A stretch of 64,000 bases of DNA from an uncultured Clostridia bacterium (GCA_944384395.1 CALWTD010000032.1:21928-85927), one strand, 5' to 3'. Numbered from the stretch's first letter, positions 18,412 to 28,149 are shown. Notes: generated by a model from the sequence alone, not told the origin. Translations and numbers: made by a program.

Positions 18412-18485
18412 ATTTACCTCAAAAATGTTATATCACAAATAATTACACTTGTTTTTATATTATTTTGCTATTTTTTGGCAAAATA

Positions 18486-18515
18486 TTGTTTATTTTATAG
18501 AATTTATATCATACT
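18486..18515 (+). promoter_or_regulatory. Possible promoter giving a near-leaderless transcript
   Basis: TTGTTT (18486-18491) and CATACT (18510-18515) are separated by 18 nt. The ATG of the deacetylase follows only 6 nt after the -10-like box, and no Shine-Dalgarno sequence lies between. Confidence 0.4.
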
Positions 18516-18521
18516 AAAAAT

Positions 18522-19586
18522 ATGAAAAAAATTATATTTATATTTTTAATATTATCACTATTCATTGTTTGCAGTGGATTTTCTGCATCAACAATAAAAA
18601 ATGAAGAATATTATTTCACATCAACGGTTGAACATTTATTCACCCATTGTTTAATTGCCTACCCTGATATTGCCTTTCAAAAAAACAATCCTATGCGAGA
18701 AAACTATAACATAGACTGTATCACAAAAGACGAATTTACAAAAATATTAAATTCGCTTTACGAAAACAACTATGCTCTAGTAAACATAAACGAAACATTT
18801 AAAAACAATAATGGTAAAATTGAAAAACAACAAATAAAAATGCCTGTTGGTAAAAAACCACTTATACTTTCTTTTGATGATGTAAACTATGACCATAAAA
18901 AAATGGGTATGGGTATGGTTGATAAAATAATATTGGACGATAATAACAAATTTGCAACATCAACAGTCATTAATGGCAAAGAAGAAATTTCTTATTCAAA
19001 TGAGTTTATTCCAATTCTTGAAGACTTTGTTGAAAAACATCCGTCATTTTCTATTCGTGGAGCAAAAGCAACGCTAAATTTAACCGGATACGATGGAATA
19101 CTTGGATACAGAACTCAATCAAAAAATCTAGTGAATAGACAAGAAGAAATTAACAAAGTTAAACCTATTATAAAAAAATTAAAATCAAATGGTTGGAATT
19201 TTGCTTGTCATTCATATGGTCATTATCATATGAATAACATATCATATGAACAATTTTGTGAAGAAATTGAACTTTGGCAAAACGAGGTTGAACCACTTAT
19301 TGGCAAAACTAAGATTTATGTTTACCCTTATGGAGAATGGGAAGTATACAAAAATGGCAAAAAAACACAAAAACATCTTGCCCTGGAAAATGCAGGTTTT
19401 GAACTTTTTTGTGGTGTTGGAATGAAAACTTTTTACTCGTATCTTCCAACAAAAAACACCAATAAAGTTTTATTTATGGACAGAAAAGTAATAGATGGTA
19501 CGACACTAAGAAAAAAAGATGCAAACTTATATCCATTTTTTAATCCAGAAATAGTTTACGATTACAAATTTAGACCATCAACATAA
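18522..19586 (+). CDS. Exported polysaccharide deacetylase (NodB domain)
   Basis: The 354-residue protein has an N-terminal signal peptide or anchor (about residues 3-20) and a NodB-type deacetylase domain, which removes acetyl groups from cell-wall or exopolysaccharide sugars outside the membrane. The signature motifs are present in order: SFDD (Asp119-Asp120) for the catalytic base and metal, HSYGH (His230 and His234) for the metal site, and YPYG (268-271). Between motifs 1 and 2 lies an insert of about 100 residues, longer than in the minimal domain. It is transcribed alone on the plus strand. Its last 25 nt overlap the tail of the convergent gene behind it. The substrate cannot be told from sequence. 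Confidence 0.88.
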   Translation: MKKIIFIFLILSLFIVCSGFSASTIKNEEYYFTSTVEHLFTHCLIAYPDIAFQKNNPMRENYNIDCITKDEFTKILNSLYENNYALVNINETFKNNNGKIEKQQIKMPVGKKPLILSFDDVNYDHKKMGMGMVDKIILDDNNKFATSTVINGKEEISYSNEFIPILEDFVEKHPSFSIRGAKATLNLTGYDGILGYRTQSKNLVNRQEEINKVKPIIKKLKSNGWNFACHSYGHYHMNNISYEQFCEEIELWQNEVEPLIGKTKIYVYPYGEWEVYKNGKKTQKHLALENAGFELFCGVGMKTFYSYLPTKNTNKVLFMDRKVIDGTTLRKKDANLYPFFNPEIVYDYKFRPST

Positions 19587-20065
19587 AAAAGTTCTATAAT
19601 TATGTTAATAAAATATATTGTATTTTTATCTAAAATTAAGTCATTAGGAATTTGTATTTCGTTTGATAATCCAAGTGTTTGATTTTTAAACATTTCGCCA
19701 TCAAAATAGTAATAATCATCATCACTGAGTTGCCAAAAATCAAATCCATTAACAGTTACAAATGTATCGTTTAAAATAATTTTCGCTCTTAAAACCAAAT
19801 TTGTTGTATCAATATTAGGCAATGTTATTTGTATATTTTGTTTTATTGTATCATTTGGCAAACTTGCACCACTAATAGCCAAGGTTTTACTCTCTGCCCC
19901 AATACCATTTAATTTTATTGAAACGTCATCTCCAACAACTGCATTCATTTCCATTAAATTATCAAACTTAAACCCACCCATAAAATTATATGTTGCACTT
20001 ACAATTAAAAGAAATGCCAATATACAAATTGCAAAAACATAATTTCGTTTACTATTTTTAGTCAT
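19562..20065 (-). CDS. Small membrane-anchored extracellular protein, unknown
   Basis: The 167-residue protein has a short basic cytoplasmic start, one transmembrane segment (about residues 10-30) and an extracytoplasmic beta-rich domain. No known motif was recognised. The start ATG has a GAGGTAAAA ribosome site upstream. It is downstream of the flippase-like gene on the same strand, but a hairpin terminator lies between them, and it converges with the deacetylase so that the two coding regions overlap by 25 nt at their 3' ends. A role at the cell envelope alongside its neighbours is an inference from position and topology only. Confidence 0.7.
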   Translation of the reverse strand: MTKNSKRNYVFAICILAFLLIVSATYNFMGGFKFDNLMEMNAVVGDDVSIKLNGIGAESKTLAISGASLPNDTIKQNIQITLPNIDTTNLVLRAKIILNDTFVTVNGFDFWQLSDDDYYYFDGEMFKNQTLGLSNEIQIPNDLILDKNTIYFINIIIELFYVDGLNL

Positions 20066-20094
20066 TTTTACCTCATTTAATTTTTAACATAAAG

Positions 20095-20122
20095 AAAAAA
20101 ATTAAACTCTCGTTTAATTTTT
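20095..20122 (-). terminator. Terminator after the flippase-like gene
   Basis: The perfect hairpin AAAAAATTAAAC-TCTC-GTTTAATTTTTT lies about 50 nt beyond the stop at 20170. Confidence 0.75.
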
Positions 20123-20169
20123 TCCAATATCAAAAAATATTAATTTAAAATAATTTTTACTATAAATAA

Positions 20170-21555
20170 TTATTTTTGCAATTTATTTAGTGATTTTTTG
20201 CTATTTTTTCGTTGTTTATTATATTTTTTTATCTGTTCTTCTTTAAAAAGTGCACTTTCAGTTTCAAGTTCCCACTTTTTTTGAAGCCACTTAAATTTTT
20301 TATTTCCAACAAAATAATCATAAATGACAATACTAATGCCTTGTAAAATATAAATATAATATGTCATAAATCTCCAAAACAGAAGTCCCCAAAACACTGT
20401 TCCTTCTGGAAATATACTAGCAAAAATAAATGTAAAAGATATTTCATTCATTCCTGTTCCACCTGGAAGTGGAATAATGCTTGATGCAAGTTCAATTATA
20501 ACTGAAAAAACAAGCATATTGGCCCATACACCATAATTTGTTCCACCAAGCATTAAGTAAATAATATATGGCATTGTATAAGTTAAAATATAAATTAAAA
20601 TAGACAATAAAAGTGTATACAAAAAAAACCATTTGTTTTTTGCGTATGTCGTCATTGTGTTTTGATAATTTACAACAACTTTCATAACCTTGTCATATTG
20701 TTTTTCATAATGTTTAACCACATGTATTTTTTGTAAAAATCTTAAAACTTTAACAACCAATTTATTACCAATTTTCTTACTCATAGAAAGTAATAAACAA
20801 ATTGAAAGTAAAGTAATGTTTGCAGCAAATCCCAAAAGTCCAACCACTAACACAACACTGACGTCCATTACGTTTGTAAAAATGATACAAATAACAGCAA
20901 CAAGTCCTATAATCATCCACGACATTTGCGAAACAACATATCTTGCCATTGGGACAGATATTGAAGAACTTGCATTAAGCCCCCTGTGGCTCATATAAAA
21001 AATCTGTGATGGTTCGCCACCTGACGACATTGGTGTTATATTGTCATAATATCTGCCTATTGAACACATTTTATAACACAAGTATGGCCTCGACCTGTTT
21101 CCAGATTTTTTTAAAAACAAATTTGTTCTATAAGCATCAATAGTCATAATTGCAACAAAAATAAACAATAGAACTGGTATATAATAAAATTTTAAACCTT
21201 TTAATTCCGAAAATGAAGAGATGTTTTCATGCGTCAACTGATAGTATAAAATTCCACAAACAACAACAATATTTATAACAAAAAAAATTGCATTCCAAAT
21301 TTTCTTCTTTTTGCCCTTTTGTTTTGAAACACTCTGTTCTGCATCTTCAAGTTGTTCTTTTTCGCTATATCCTACATTTTCAATTTCACTATTTATTTCA
21401 TTATTTATTTTTTTTGTATTATTTAAGTCTAATTCTAGTTGTTCTATATTGCCTTTTTCTTTGACGTTTTTTGAGTTTTTTAAACATGAAAAAACTTTGG
21501 GACTTTTTCCCAATTTTATAGATTTTTCAATTTTTTTTAAGACTACTTTTTTCAT
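20170..21555 (-). CDS. Flippase-like membrane protein (LPG synthase TM/UPF0104 family)
   Basis: About 461 residues. A charged, lysine-rich cytoplasmic N-terminal region of about 80 residues precedes six to eight membrane segments. The family's conserved patches are visible: YDNITPMSSGGEPSQ after the first membrane pair and IPLPGGTGMNE later. These are typical of the transmembrane domain of MprF-type lysylphosphatidylglycerol synthases and of YbhN/AglD-like proteins, which move lipid-linked substrates. No aminoacyl-transfer domain is attached, so it is not a full MprF. The ATG at 21555 is chosen; a TTG six codons earlier is possible, but the best promoter places transcription start next to the ATG. 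A terminator follows the gene. Confidence 0.85.
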   Translation of the reverse strand: MKKVVLKKIEKSIKLGKSPKVFSCLKNSKNVKEKGNIEQLELDLNNTKKINNEINSEIENVGYSEKEQLEDAEQSVSKQKGKKKKIWNAIFFVINIVVVCGILYYQLTHENISSFSELKGLKFYYIPVLLFIFVAIMTIDAYRTNLFLKKSGNRSRPYLCYKMCSIGRYYDNITPMSSGGEPSQIFYMSHRGLNASSSISVPMARYVVSQMSWMIIGLVAVICIIFTNVMDVSVVLVVGLLGFAANITLLSICLLLSMSKKIGNKLVVKVLRFLQKIHVVKHYEKQYDKVMKVVVNYQNTMTTYAKNKWFFLYTLLLSILIYILTYTMPYIIYLMLGGTNYGVWANMLVFSVIIELASSIIPLPGGTGMNEISFTFIFASIFPEGTVFWGLLFWRFMTYYIYILQGISIVIYDYFVGNKKFKWLQKKWELETESALFKEEQIKKYNKQRKNSKKSLNKLQK

Positions 21556-21563
21556 GCCGTTTA

Positions 21564-21592
21564 ATTGTATCAAAATATAATATAATTGTAAA
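21564..21592 (-). promoter_or_regulatory. Promoter of the flippase-like gene, leaderless geometry
   Basis: On the minus strand TTTACA (21592-21587), a 17-nt spacer and TACAAT (21569-21564) form a good sigma-A promoter. Only 8 nt separate the -10 box from the ATG at 21555, and there is no ribosome site, so the transcript would start at or next to the start codon. Confidence 0.55.
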
Positions 21593-21620
21593 GATTATTT
21601 AATATTATTGACAGCAAAAC

Positions 21621-21653
21621 AAAAAAATAAAGGTTATTACGCCTTTATTTTTT
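21621..21653 (-). terminator. Terminator after the PrsA-like gene
   Basis: The hairpin AAATAAAGG-...-CCTTTATTT is followed by a T-run on the minus strand, 5 nt after the stop at 21658. Confidence 0.7.
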
Positions 21654-21657
21654 GCTT

Positions 21658-23322
21658 TTATAAGTTTTCATATACACTTTTATGTTTTTCAATTTTTAAG
21701 TCTTTTTTCAAAACATTTAAGTTCATATTTTCAAAAATAGAATAATTGTCATCACTTAAAAGTTCAAACACTTTATCAAATACTGTTTTATTGTTAAGTA
21801 AACTTAATTTTGCATTTGTAAGTACTTCTATATCGCTATCATTTAAAGTAAATGTTGATACATCTGAAACAGTGAAAAGATTTTCAACTTTTCCACCATA
21901 AAATAATATATGAACTCCATATTCTGATGCAACAAGTTTTGTGCTTATATCTCCAAAAGTGCCTTCTTCATTTAATTTTCTTGCATCTTCTGTAAAACTT
22001 TCAACCATTTGACTTGACTGTGTTCCAACAATATACATATATTCTGCATTAACTGTTCCTGTATCTTCGCTATATTTATACATATAGTCCCTAAATATTT
22101 CGGCTTTCTTTTCATCTGTGTTTGCTGATTTTAAATCTAATGCCAAATCAGAAAGAACTTTGCTTGCACTTATCGTATCTTCTGTTTGTTCGCCTTTTTC
22201 ATTTCTAACTTTTGCTTGCACACTATTTGCAAGTTCAATTAATTTTTCTTCATAAACTTTTTTTGATATATATCCGTTTTCATATTCCGTTTTTAGGTTA
22301 TCATATTGTTGTTTTTGACTGAGTTGTCCAGCGATACTTGTTTCATCATATTTCATTAAAATGTGTGATACAAAGAAATAATTGTCATCAACAACATAAT
22401 ACACATCTTTAAATGATTCAAGCATTGCCTTATCATAGTTTTCAGCATTTGCTTCATACTTGAATTTTGATTGAAGAAGTAACGCCTTATATTTGTTTAA
22501 AACTTGTGAAACTGAAATTGTTGAATAACCATCTTCAGTTTTATAATAATCTTCCAATTTTGTGATATATAAATTTTCTTCTGTACTTTTATATAATTTT
22601 TCAACATATCTTTGTAAAATACTTTCATAATCTGTTGAAAGATTAAGATTTTGCTCGTTCTTTTTTAGTATAGTTAAAAATCTTCTATACGCTTCTTTTC
22701 TAACTTTTGTATTGGCTGTATTATCATTGTAAGTAGCATAGTTTGTAAATTGATCTATTACAGCATCAAGAGAAGCAAAATTTGTTGTTTGTTTATCTTC
22801 TGTTGTATTTAGAAGTTTAATTTTGTATTGTCCGTCAATATAAACAACTTCTGCTGTTGGAACATATGGTTCATATAAAACAATTTCACTTTCTTCATCT
22901 TCTTGTGAACTTGGTTTATCCATATCCCACTCATCACGAACTTCGGTTTCATATGTTTCTAAATTTGATTTAAGTGAAGTGTAAACATCGTCATATATTT
23001 CTTTTTTGTCATCTTCATTTAATGTGATTACACTTTTTGCGTGATTTAACAAAACATATCTGTTTATTAAAACTTCAATAGTTTGTTCTGCTGCTTCTTC
23101 GTATGTTGAACCATTTTGTACCAAACTCGAACCATAACTATTGAAAGCATTTATATACGCCTCTGTTGTAATTTCTTCTTTTTCGCCGTCAGCATATGTT
23201 ATTGTGCAAACTGATTTGTTTAAATACGCAGCGTAATTTTTAGGAAACAAATCACAACCACTTAATAAAACAACAAATGCTAAAAGCATACATAAAACTA
23301 AACTTGATATTTTTCTTTTCAC
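21658..23322 (-). CDS. prsA: PrsA/SurA-like foldase lipoprotein with parvulin-type domain
   Basis: The 554-residue protein begins with a lipoprotein signal ending in the lipobox LLSGC (Cys23), so it is anchored on the outer face of the membrane. An N-terminal SurA-like helical region (about residues 45-300) is followed by a parvulin-type section marked by VSHILMKY (about residue 318) and, after a long helical insert, EYGVHILFY. Such proteins help fold secreted proteins after translocation. The gene is the last of a minus-strand group (pth, mfd, this gene), an order common in clostridia. The helical insert splitting the parvulin motifs is longer than usual, so isomerase activity is uncertain while chaperone function is likely. 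Many giant secreted proteins in this window are plausible clients. Confidence 0.8.
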   Translation of the reverse strand: MKRKISSLVLCMLLAFVVLLSGCDLFPKNYAAYLNKSVCTITYADGEKEEITTEAYINAFNSYGSSLVQNGSTYEEAAEQTIEVLINRYVLLNHAKSVITLNEDDKKEIYDDVYTSLKSNLETYETEVRDEWDMDKPSSQEDEESEIVLYEPYVPTAEVVYIDGQYKIKLLNTTEDKQTTNFASLDAVIDQFTNYATYNDNTANTKVRKEAYRRFLTILKKNEQNLNLSTDYESILQRYVEKLYKSTEENLYITKLEDYYKTEDGYSTISVSQVLNKYKALLLQSKFKYEANAENYDKAMLESFKDVYYVVDDNYFFVSHILMKYDETSIAGQLSQKQQYDNLKTEYENGYISKKVYEEKLIELANSVQAKVRNEKGEQTEDTISASKVLSDLALDLKSANTDEKKAEIFRDYMYKYSEDTGTVNAEYMYIVGTQSSQMVESFTEDARKLNEEGTFGDISTKLVASEYGVHILFYGGKVENLFTVSDVSTFTLNDSDIEVLTNAKLSLLNNKTVFDKVFELLSDDNYSIFENMNLNVLKKDLKIEKHKSVYENL

Positions 23323-23383
23323 GATATTTCTCCAATTTAACTAAGTTATTATATATTATCAAGAATTAAAAATCAATCAAAAA

Positions 23384-26300
23384 CTAATTATTTGTAGCGT
23401 TTAATAAAAATTTAATAATAAAATCTAATTTTTCTTGAATTGTCATATTTTTTAAATCTAAAACAATTATTGGCACATCTTCAAATTTTAAAACACAAAT
23501 ATCTTTAAACTTGTTTATTGTTTCAGCACATTTTTGAGAAATTATTTCTTCCTTTTTATATAAATATATTTTGGTGTTTACGGCATCACAAATTATTCTC
23601 TTTGCTTCAAGTTTAACACACAAATTTTTTATAAGAGCAATTTTAAACAAGTTTAAAAGTTCTTTTGGAAGTTCACCAAATGCTTCAACGGTTGTTTTCT
23701 TTAAGTCTTCAAGTTGAGAAATCGAAGATATTTCACTAATTTGAGAATATAATTTAATTCTTTCGCTATCGCCTTTAACATAATCATCAGGAAGAAATGC
23801 AGGGCACGAAATATCCACTTTAAGAGGTAATTCTTCTTTTTGTTTTTTGCCTTTTAGTTCGTTTACTGCTTCTTGCAATAGTTTACAATACATTTCGTAT
23901 CCAACTTTTTCCATATGTCCGTGTTGTTCTTTGCCAAGTACATTGCCTGCACCCCTAATCTCCAAATCTCGCATTGCAATCTTAAACCCACTTCCAAGTT
24001 CAGTAAATTCCAAAATTGCATCAAGTCTTTTGTATGCATCTTGTGAAAGCACCTTTGAAGGACTGTAAGTAAAATACGCATAAGCAAGTCTATCACTTCT
24101 ACCAATTCGCCCCTTTAATTGATATAGTTGTGAAAGTCCAAGTCTATCTGCGTCAATTACAATTAAAGTGTTTGCCATTGGCAAATCTATGCCGTTTTCA
24201 ATAAGTGTTGTTGCAACTAAAATATCAAACTCGCCATTATATAGTTTTAATATAACATCTTCCAAAACTTTTTCGGGCATTTGACCATGTGCAATACCAA
24301 TTCGTGCGTTTGGTAGCATAAAACCGATTTGTTTAGCAAAATCATAAATTTTTTCAACTCTGTTATAAACAATTAAAACTTGTCCTTGACGTGAAAGTTC
24401 TCTATTACACGCATCAACAATAAGTGCTTCACTTTCTTCGAGCACATAAGTTTGCACAGGCAGTCTGTTTTTGGGTGGTGTTTCAATAACTGAAATATCT
24501 CTTATACCCGTCATCGCCATATTTAACGTTCTTGGTATTGGTGTCGCACTTAGAGTTAAAACATCAACATCTTTTTTTAAATTTTTTATTTTTTCTTTAT
24601 CGGCAACACCAAATCTATGTTCTTCATCTAAAATTAAAAGACCTAAATCTTTAAAAACAACATCGTTTGACAAAAGTCTGTGCGTTCCAATTAAAATATC
24701 AATTTTTCCATCTTTTAAATCTTTTAAAATTTGTGTCTGTTCCTGTTTTGTTTTAAATCTGTTTAAAACTTGCACATTACACATAAAGTCTTTTGTTCTA
24801 TTTACTGTTGTTTTAAAGTGTTGAACAGATAGTATTGTTGTTGGACACAAAAAAGCAACTTGTTTCCCTTCTAACACAACTTGATATGCTGCTCTTAGTG
24901 CCACTTCCGTTTTACCATATCCAACATCTCCACAAATAAGCCTGTCCATAATCTTTGAAGAATACAAATCTTTTTTTATGTCATTTACTGCTTCGTTTTG
25001 GTCGTAAGTCAGTTCATACTCAAAAGCGTTTTCAAATTCGTCCATAAGATACGAACCTTTTTCATATCTATGACCTTTTAACTTCTCTCTTTCGGCATAA
25101 AGTTTTGAAAGGTCAAAAGCCAGTTGTTTAACACTTTGTTTAACTTTTGCTTTTATTTTTGAAAATTCTTGACCACCAATTTTATTTAAAGTTGGTTTTT
25201 TATCACTGCCCATAAAAGCAGAAATCATATTTGCTTGCTCTGTTGGAACATATAAAATATCTCCACCTTTATATTCCAAAATAAAGTAGTCTTTTTCAAA
25301 ACCATTTAGATTTAATTTTTTAATATCAACACACTTTCCAATTCCGTGAACTTCGTGAACAACATATTCACCAATTTTTGGCAAATAAAGTTTTGTTGAT
25401 TTTTTTAGGTTTGTACTTTGTTTTCTTGTTCTTTTTATTAAATCATTAGTACCAATAAAAATTATGCCTGCTTCTAAAAAACTAGCAGAAAGTTCCAAAT
25501 AGTCTTCAATCAAAATAACTTGTGCTTTGTTGTTAGGCTTGTATTCAAGTTGATAATTAACATTATTTGAAAGCAAAAATGTTCCTATACTATTTAAACT
25601 TTCTTTTGTTCCACAAAACAAAAACACCTTATAATTTGACGATAAATAAATATTGATATCACTGCAAAGTGCTTTATAATCAAAAACATATTTTCTTGTT
25701 CCAATTGTTCTAAAATTAATTGTTTTTTCGCAATTTAAAAATGAGTTGTTATAATTGTCAAATAAACAATAATTTTTTATATTTAAAATTTCATTTAATT
25801 CAAAATTAAATTTGCTATGAATTGGCAACAATTCACCATTTTTTATTAAATTATTTATACTGTCTAAATTATTATTATAAATTAAATTAAAATCATCAAA
25901 AATCTTTTTTGGTTCGTCAAAATAAATTAAATTTTCATTAAATAATGATAATAAATTATCATTAAAATTAAAAAATGGTAAAATAAATGCATTATTTATT
26001 GAAAGCGAATTATTTTCAAAATTAACTAAATAATATGATTTTATATCGTTTATTTTTGAATAATTATCATTATTTATTTTTATTTTTTTTATTTCATTGT
26101 TAAAACTATCAATTATTTTATTTTTATTTTCATCAAAAATAAAAATTGTTGCTGGATATATTGTAACATCATCTAGTTCGTCAAATGCTTTCATCGTGTC
26201 CAAACTAAATTGTGATATTTTTTCAAGATTATCTCCAAAAAAATCAAGTCTAATTGGATTATCTTTATTTATTGGAAAGATATCAACAATATCGCCTCTT

Positions 26301-26800
26301 ATGGAAAATTCGCCTTTTTTTGTTGCATACTCATTTCTTTTATAACCAATTTTTGTAAGAGTGTACTCTATGTTTTGAAAGTTGTAATCATTTAATTTTT
26401 TAAAAGTTAAATAACTATTTAAAAACTCTTTATTTGGCAATCTTTGAAGCAAACTCTCACACAAAACCAAAAGTACATCAATTTTATTCAAGTAAAAATC
26501 AAAAATGTTTGATATAAATTCCAGCATGGAACTATTATCTTGATTATAAGAAAAAATTGGTGAATTTAAACCATAGTTTATAATGCCAACTTTGTGTCCA
26601 AAACTTGAAAGTGATGCTTTAAGTTCGCTAAGCGAAACAAAATCTCTGCAAACAATTATACATTTTTTATTGACATTATGGACAAGTAGACTCTTTTCGC
26701 CACTTCCCATTCCAGACAAAGACAAGCGAATGCCATTATTAATACATTCACTTGCGTTTTTCATATTTACAGAATTTTGTATAATTCTTAATATATCCAT
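23384..26800 (-). CDS. mfd: Transcription-repair coupling factor Mfd
   Basis: The 1,138-residue DNA translocase removes stalled RNA polymerase and recruits UvrA to damage. The UvrB-like N-terminal part contains GEFSIRGDIVDIFP. The RNA-polymerase-interacting domain begins near 'GEYVVHEVHGIGKCVDI'. The helicase core has Walker A in CGDVGYGKTEVALRAA (about 620-635), the DEEHRFGV box (about 720), TLSATPIPRTL, and the late helicase motif QLKGRIGRSDR. The C-terminal TRCF domain follows. Length matches the family. The ATG shares one base with the pth stop (TAATG), so the two are translationally coupled. The N-terminal half is unusually Asn/Lys/Ile-rich, as expected in this AT-rich genome. Confidence 0.98.
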   Translation of the reverse strand: MDILRIIQNSVNMKNASECINNGIRLSLSGMGSGEKSLLVHNVNKKCIIVCRDFVSLSELKASLSSFGHKVGIINYGLNSPIFSYNQDNSSMLEFISNIFDFYLNKIDVLLVLCESLLQRLPNKEFLNSYLTFKKLNDYNFQNIEYTLTKIGYKRNEYATKKGEFSIRGDIVDIFPINKDNPIRLDFFGDNLEKISQFSLDTMKAFDELDDVTIYPATIFIFDENKNKIIDSFNNEIKKIKINNDNYSKINDIKSYYLVNFENNSLSINNAFILPFFNFNDNLLSLFNENLIYFDEPKKIFDDFNLIYNNNLDSINNLIKNGELLPIHSKFNFELNEILNIKNYCLFDNYNNSFLNCEKTINFRTIGTRKYVFDYKALCSDINIYLSSNYKVFLFCGTKESLNSIGTFLLSNNVNYQLEYKPNNKAQVILIEDYLELSASFLEAGIIFIGTNDLIKRTRKQSTNLKKSTKLYLPKIGEYVVHEVHGIGKCVDIKKLNLNGFEKDYFILEYKGGDILYVPTEQANMISAFMGSDKKPTLNKIGGQEFSKIKAKVKQSVKQLAFDLSKLYAEREKLKGHRYEKGSYLMDEFENAFEYELTYDQNEAVNDIKKDLYSSKIMDRLICGDVGYGKTEVALRAAYQVVLEGKQVAFLCPTTILSVQHFKTTVNRTKDFMCNVQVLNRFKTKQEQTQILKDLKDGKIDILIGTHRLLSNDVVFKDLGLLILDEEHRFGVADKEKIKNLKKDVDVLTLSATPIPRTLNMAMTGIRDISVIETPPKNRLPVQTYVLEESEALIVDACNRELSRQGQVLIVYNRVEKIYDFAKQIGFMLPNARIGIAHGQMPEKVLEDVILKLYNGEFDILVATTLIENGIDLPMANTLIVIDADRLGLSQLYQLKGRIGRSDRLAYAYFTYSPSKVLSQDAYKRLDAILEFTELGSGFKIAMRDLEIRGAGNVLGKEQHGHMEKVGYEMYCKLLQEAVNELKGKKQKEELPLKVDISCPAFLPDDYVKGDSERIKLYSQISEISSISQLEDLKKTTVEAFGELPKELLNLFKIALIKNLCVKLEAKRIICDAVNTKIYLYKKEEIISQKCAETINKFKDICVLKFEDVPIIVLDLKNMTIQEKLDFIIKFLLNATNN

Positions 26801-27324
26801 TATTCTCCAAGTTCTTGATGTAAAATTTGAATTGCTTGCATAACAGAAACATCTAAAATTTCTTGCTTTTGTTTTGGTATTTTTGACAAAACAAAATCTG
26901 CCAAATCTTTAAACTTTTCATCTCTACCTATGCCAATTTTAATACGATTAAAATCCTCGCCAATGTTAAGCACAATATTTTTTAGTCCGTTGTGCGTTCC
27001 TCCACTGCCACTATGTCTTAATCTTATTTTTCCAAGTGGCAAATCTATATCATCGCAAAAAACATAAATATCACTATTTTGTAGTTTGTATTTTTGTTTT
27101 AATTCTCTAATACTTTCGCCAGATAAATTCATATATGTTTGTGGTTTTGCAAGAATTAGTTTTGTGTTTTTTAAGTACACACTGCAAGTTTTTGCCTTAC
27201 ATTCACTTTTTGTGAAATCAAGTCCATATTCATCGCTAATTTTGTCCACGGCAAAAAAACCTATGTTGTGATAGGTTTTTTCATATTCTTTTCCTGGATT
27301 TCCCAAGCCAACAACAAGTTTCAT
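26800..27324 (-). CDS. pth: Peptidyl-tRNA hydrolase
   Basis: The 174-residue enzyme frees tRNA from peptidyl-tRNA that has dropped off ribosomes. The signature VVGLGNPGKEYEKTYHNIGF contains Asn9 and the catalytic His19; KPQTYMNLSGES holds the conserved Asn66; CDDIDLPLGKIR holds the acidic partner of the catalytic His; and SGGTHNGLKN holds the last substrate-binding Asn. Length is normal for the family. An AGGGAAAAAT ribosome site precedes the ATG. It lies 9 nt after the GlmU-like gene and overlaps the start of mfd by one base, a tight operon. The order matches the glmU-pth-mfd arrangement of many Firmicutes. Confidence 0.98.
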   Translation of the reverse strand: MKLVVGLGNPGKEYEKTYHNIGFFAVDKISDEYGLDFTKSECKAKTCSVYLKNTKLILAKPQTYMNLSGESIRELKQKYKLQNSDIYVFCDDIDLPLGKIRLRHSGSGGTHNGLKNIVLNIGEDFNRIKIGIGRDEKFKDLADFVLSKIPKQKQEILDVSVMQAIQILHQELGE

Positions 27325-27333
27325 ATTTTTCCC

Positions 27334-28149
27334 TTAATTAGATTTATTTATAACGCTTTCAAATGGTCCAACAACAATATTTTCAGAAATTCTGCTCTCT
27401 TCTATATATGAATATTTAACAACGCAATTATTTGAAATTATACTATCTTTAATTACATTATTTGGTTCTAAAACACAGTTTTTTCCAATATAAGTAAGTC
27501 CGTATAGAGCATTGTTTTGTTTAATGACGGTTCCACTTTCAATAACTACATTTGCATCAATGTGCACAGAATTTTTATCGTCAATAATTATTCCGTTTTT
27601 TATGTGAAAATCTATTATTCTGTTTTTAATAATGTTGTTCACTTCATATAATGATGTTGAATTGTCAACAACAAAAAAATCTTGCTTTGTCCCAAATTCA
27701 GTTGATGGCATACCAATTAAACTTTCTGCATTTTTAATGTATTCTGTATTAAACACATAACCCCTTTGAAGTTTTAAAACATTGACTTGTTTTGCCCTAA
27801 CATATTCTAGTGCACTAATAAAAGTTGAAGTTGAAAAAAGTGGTGTATCGCTATACAAAACAAAAGTCCATTTTTTGTTGTTTAAATATGGTTTAATTAG
27901 TGTTAATATATCGCTTTCTTCTGTGCAAACTGTTGTTTTTATTTCACAATCAAGGCAACTAAGAGCAACCCATTCCCACATTTTTTTTCCACAAATATCA
28001 ATGTCATATGGTGTTCGTGTTGCAACAAAATCAAAATTTTTGTTTAATAAGATAATAACCAAAACATCATTTTTAATCCAAGAATCTTCTTCTTGATTTT
28101 TTGGTAAAGTGCCAATCTCATTTTCTTTTTCTAATATCATTGTTTCCAT
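27334..28149 (-). CDS. GlmU-like nucleotidyltransferase/hexapeptide protein, degenerate
   Basis: The 271-residue protein has the layout of GlmU (sugar-1-phosphate uridylyltransferase plus acetyltransferase) but is far shorter than the usual ~450 residues. The N-terminal Rossmann-like half keeps VLYSDTPLFS, matching the GDxPL box, yet the nucleotide-binding LAAGxGTRM signature is missing and is replaced by VIILLNKNFDFVATRTPYD. The C-terminal part (about 190-268) has only a few left-handed hexapeptide turns such as ISNNCVV and ISENIVV. Its position directly upstream of pth is where glmU sits in many Firmicutes, so it may descend from glmU. UDP-GlcNAc synthesis by this protein is doubtful. An alternative start three codons downstream is possible. 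Confidence 0.65.
   Translation of the reverse strand: METMILEKENEIGTLPKNQEEDSWIKNDVLVIILLNKNFDFVATRTPYDIDICGKKMWEWVALSCLDCEIKTTVCTEESDILTLIKPYLNNKKWTFVLYSDTPLFSTSTFISALEYVRAKQVNVLKLQRGYVFNTEYIKNAESLIGMPSTEFGTKQDFFVVDNSTSLYEVNNIIKNRIIDFHIKNGIIIDDKNSVHIDANVVIESGTVIKQNNALYGLTYIGKNCVLEPNNVIKDSIISNNCVVKYSYIEESRISENIVVGPFESVINKSN

Noticed and set aside
20816-21580. Plus-strand frames opposite the flippase-like gene
   Set aside because: They are antisense to a convincing membrane-protein gene and have no ribosome sites.
23863-24105. 80-codon minus-strand frame
   Set aside because: It is a shifted frame within mfd.
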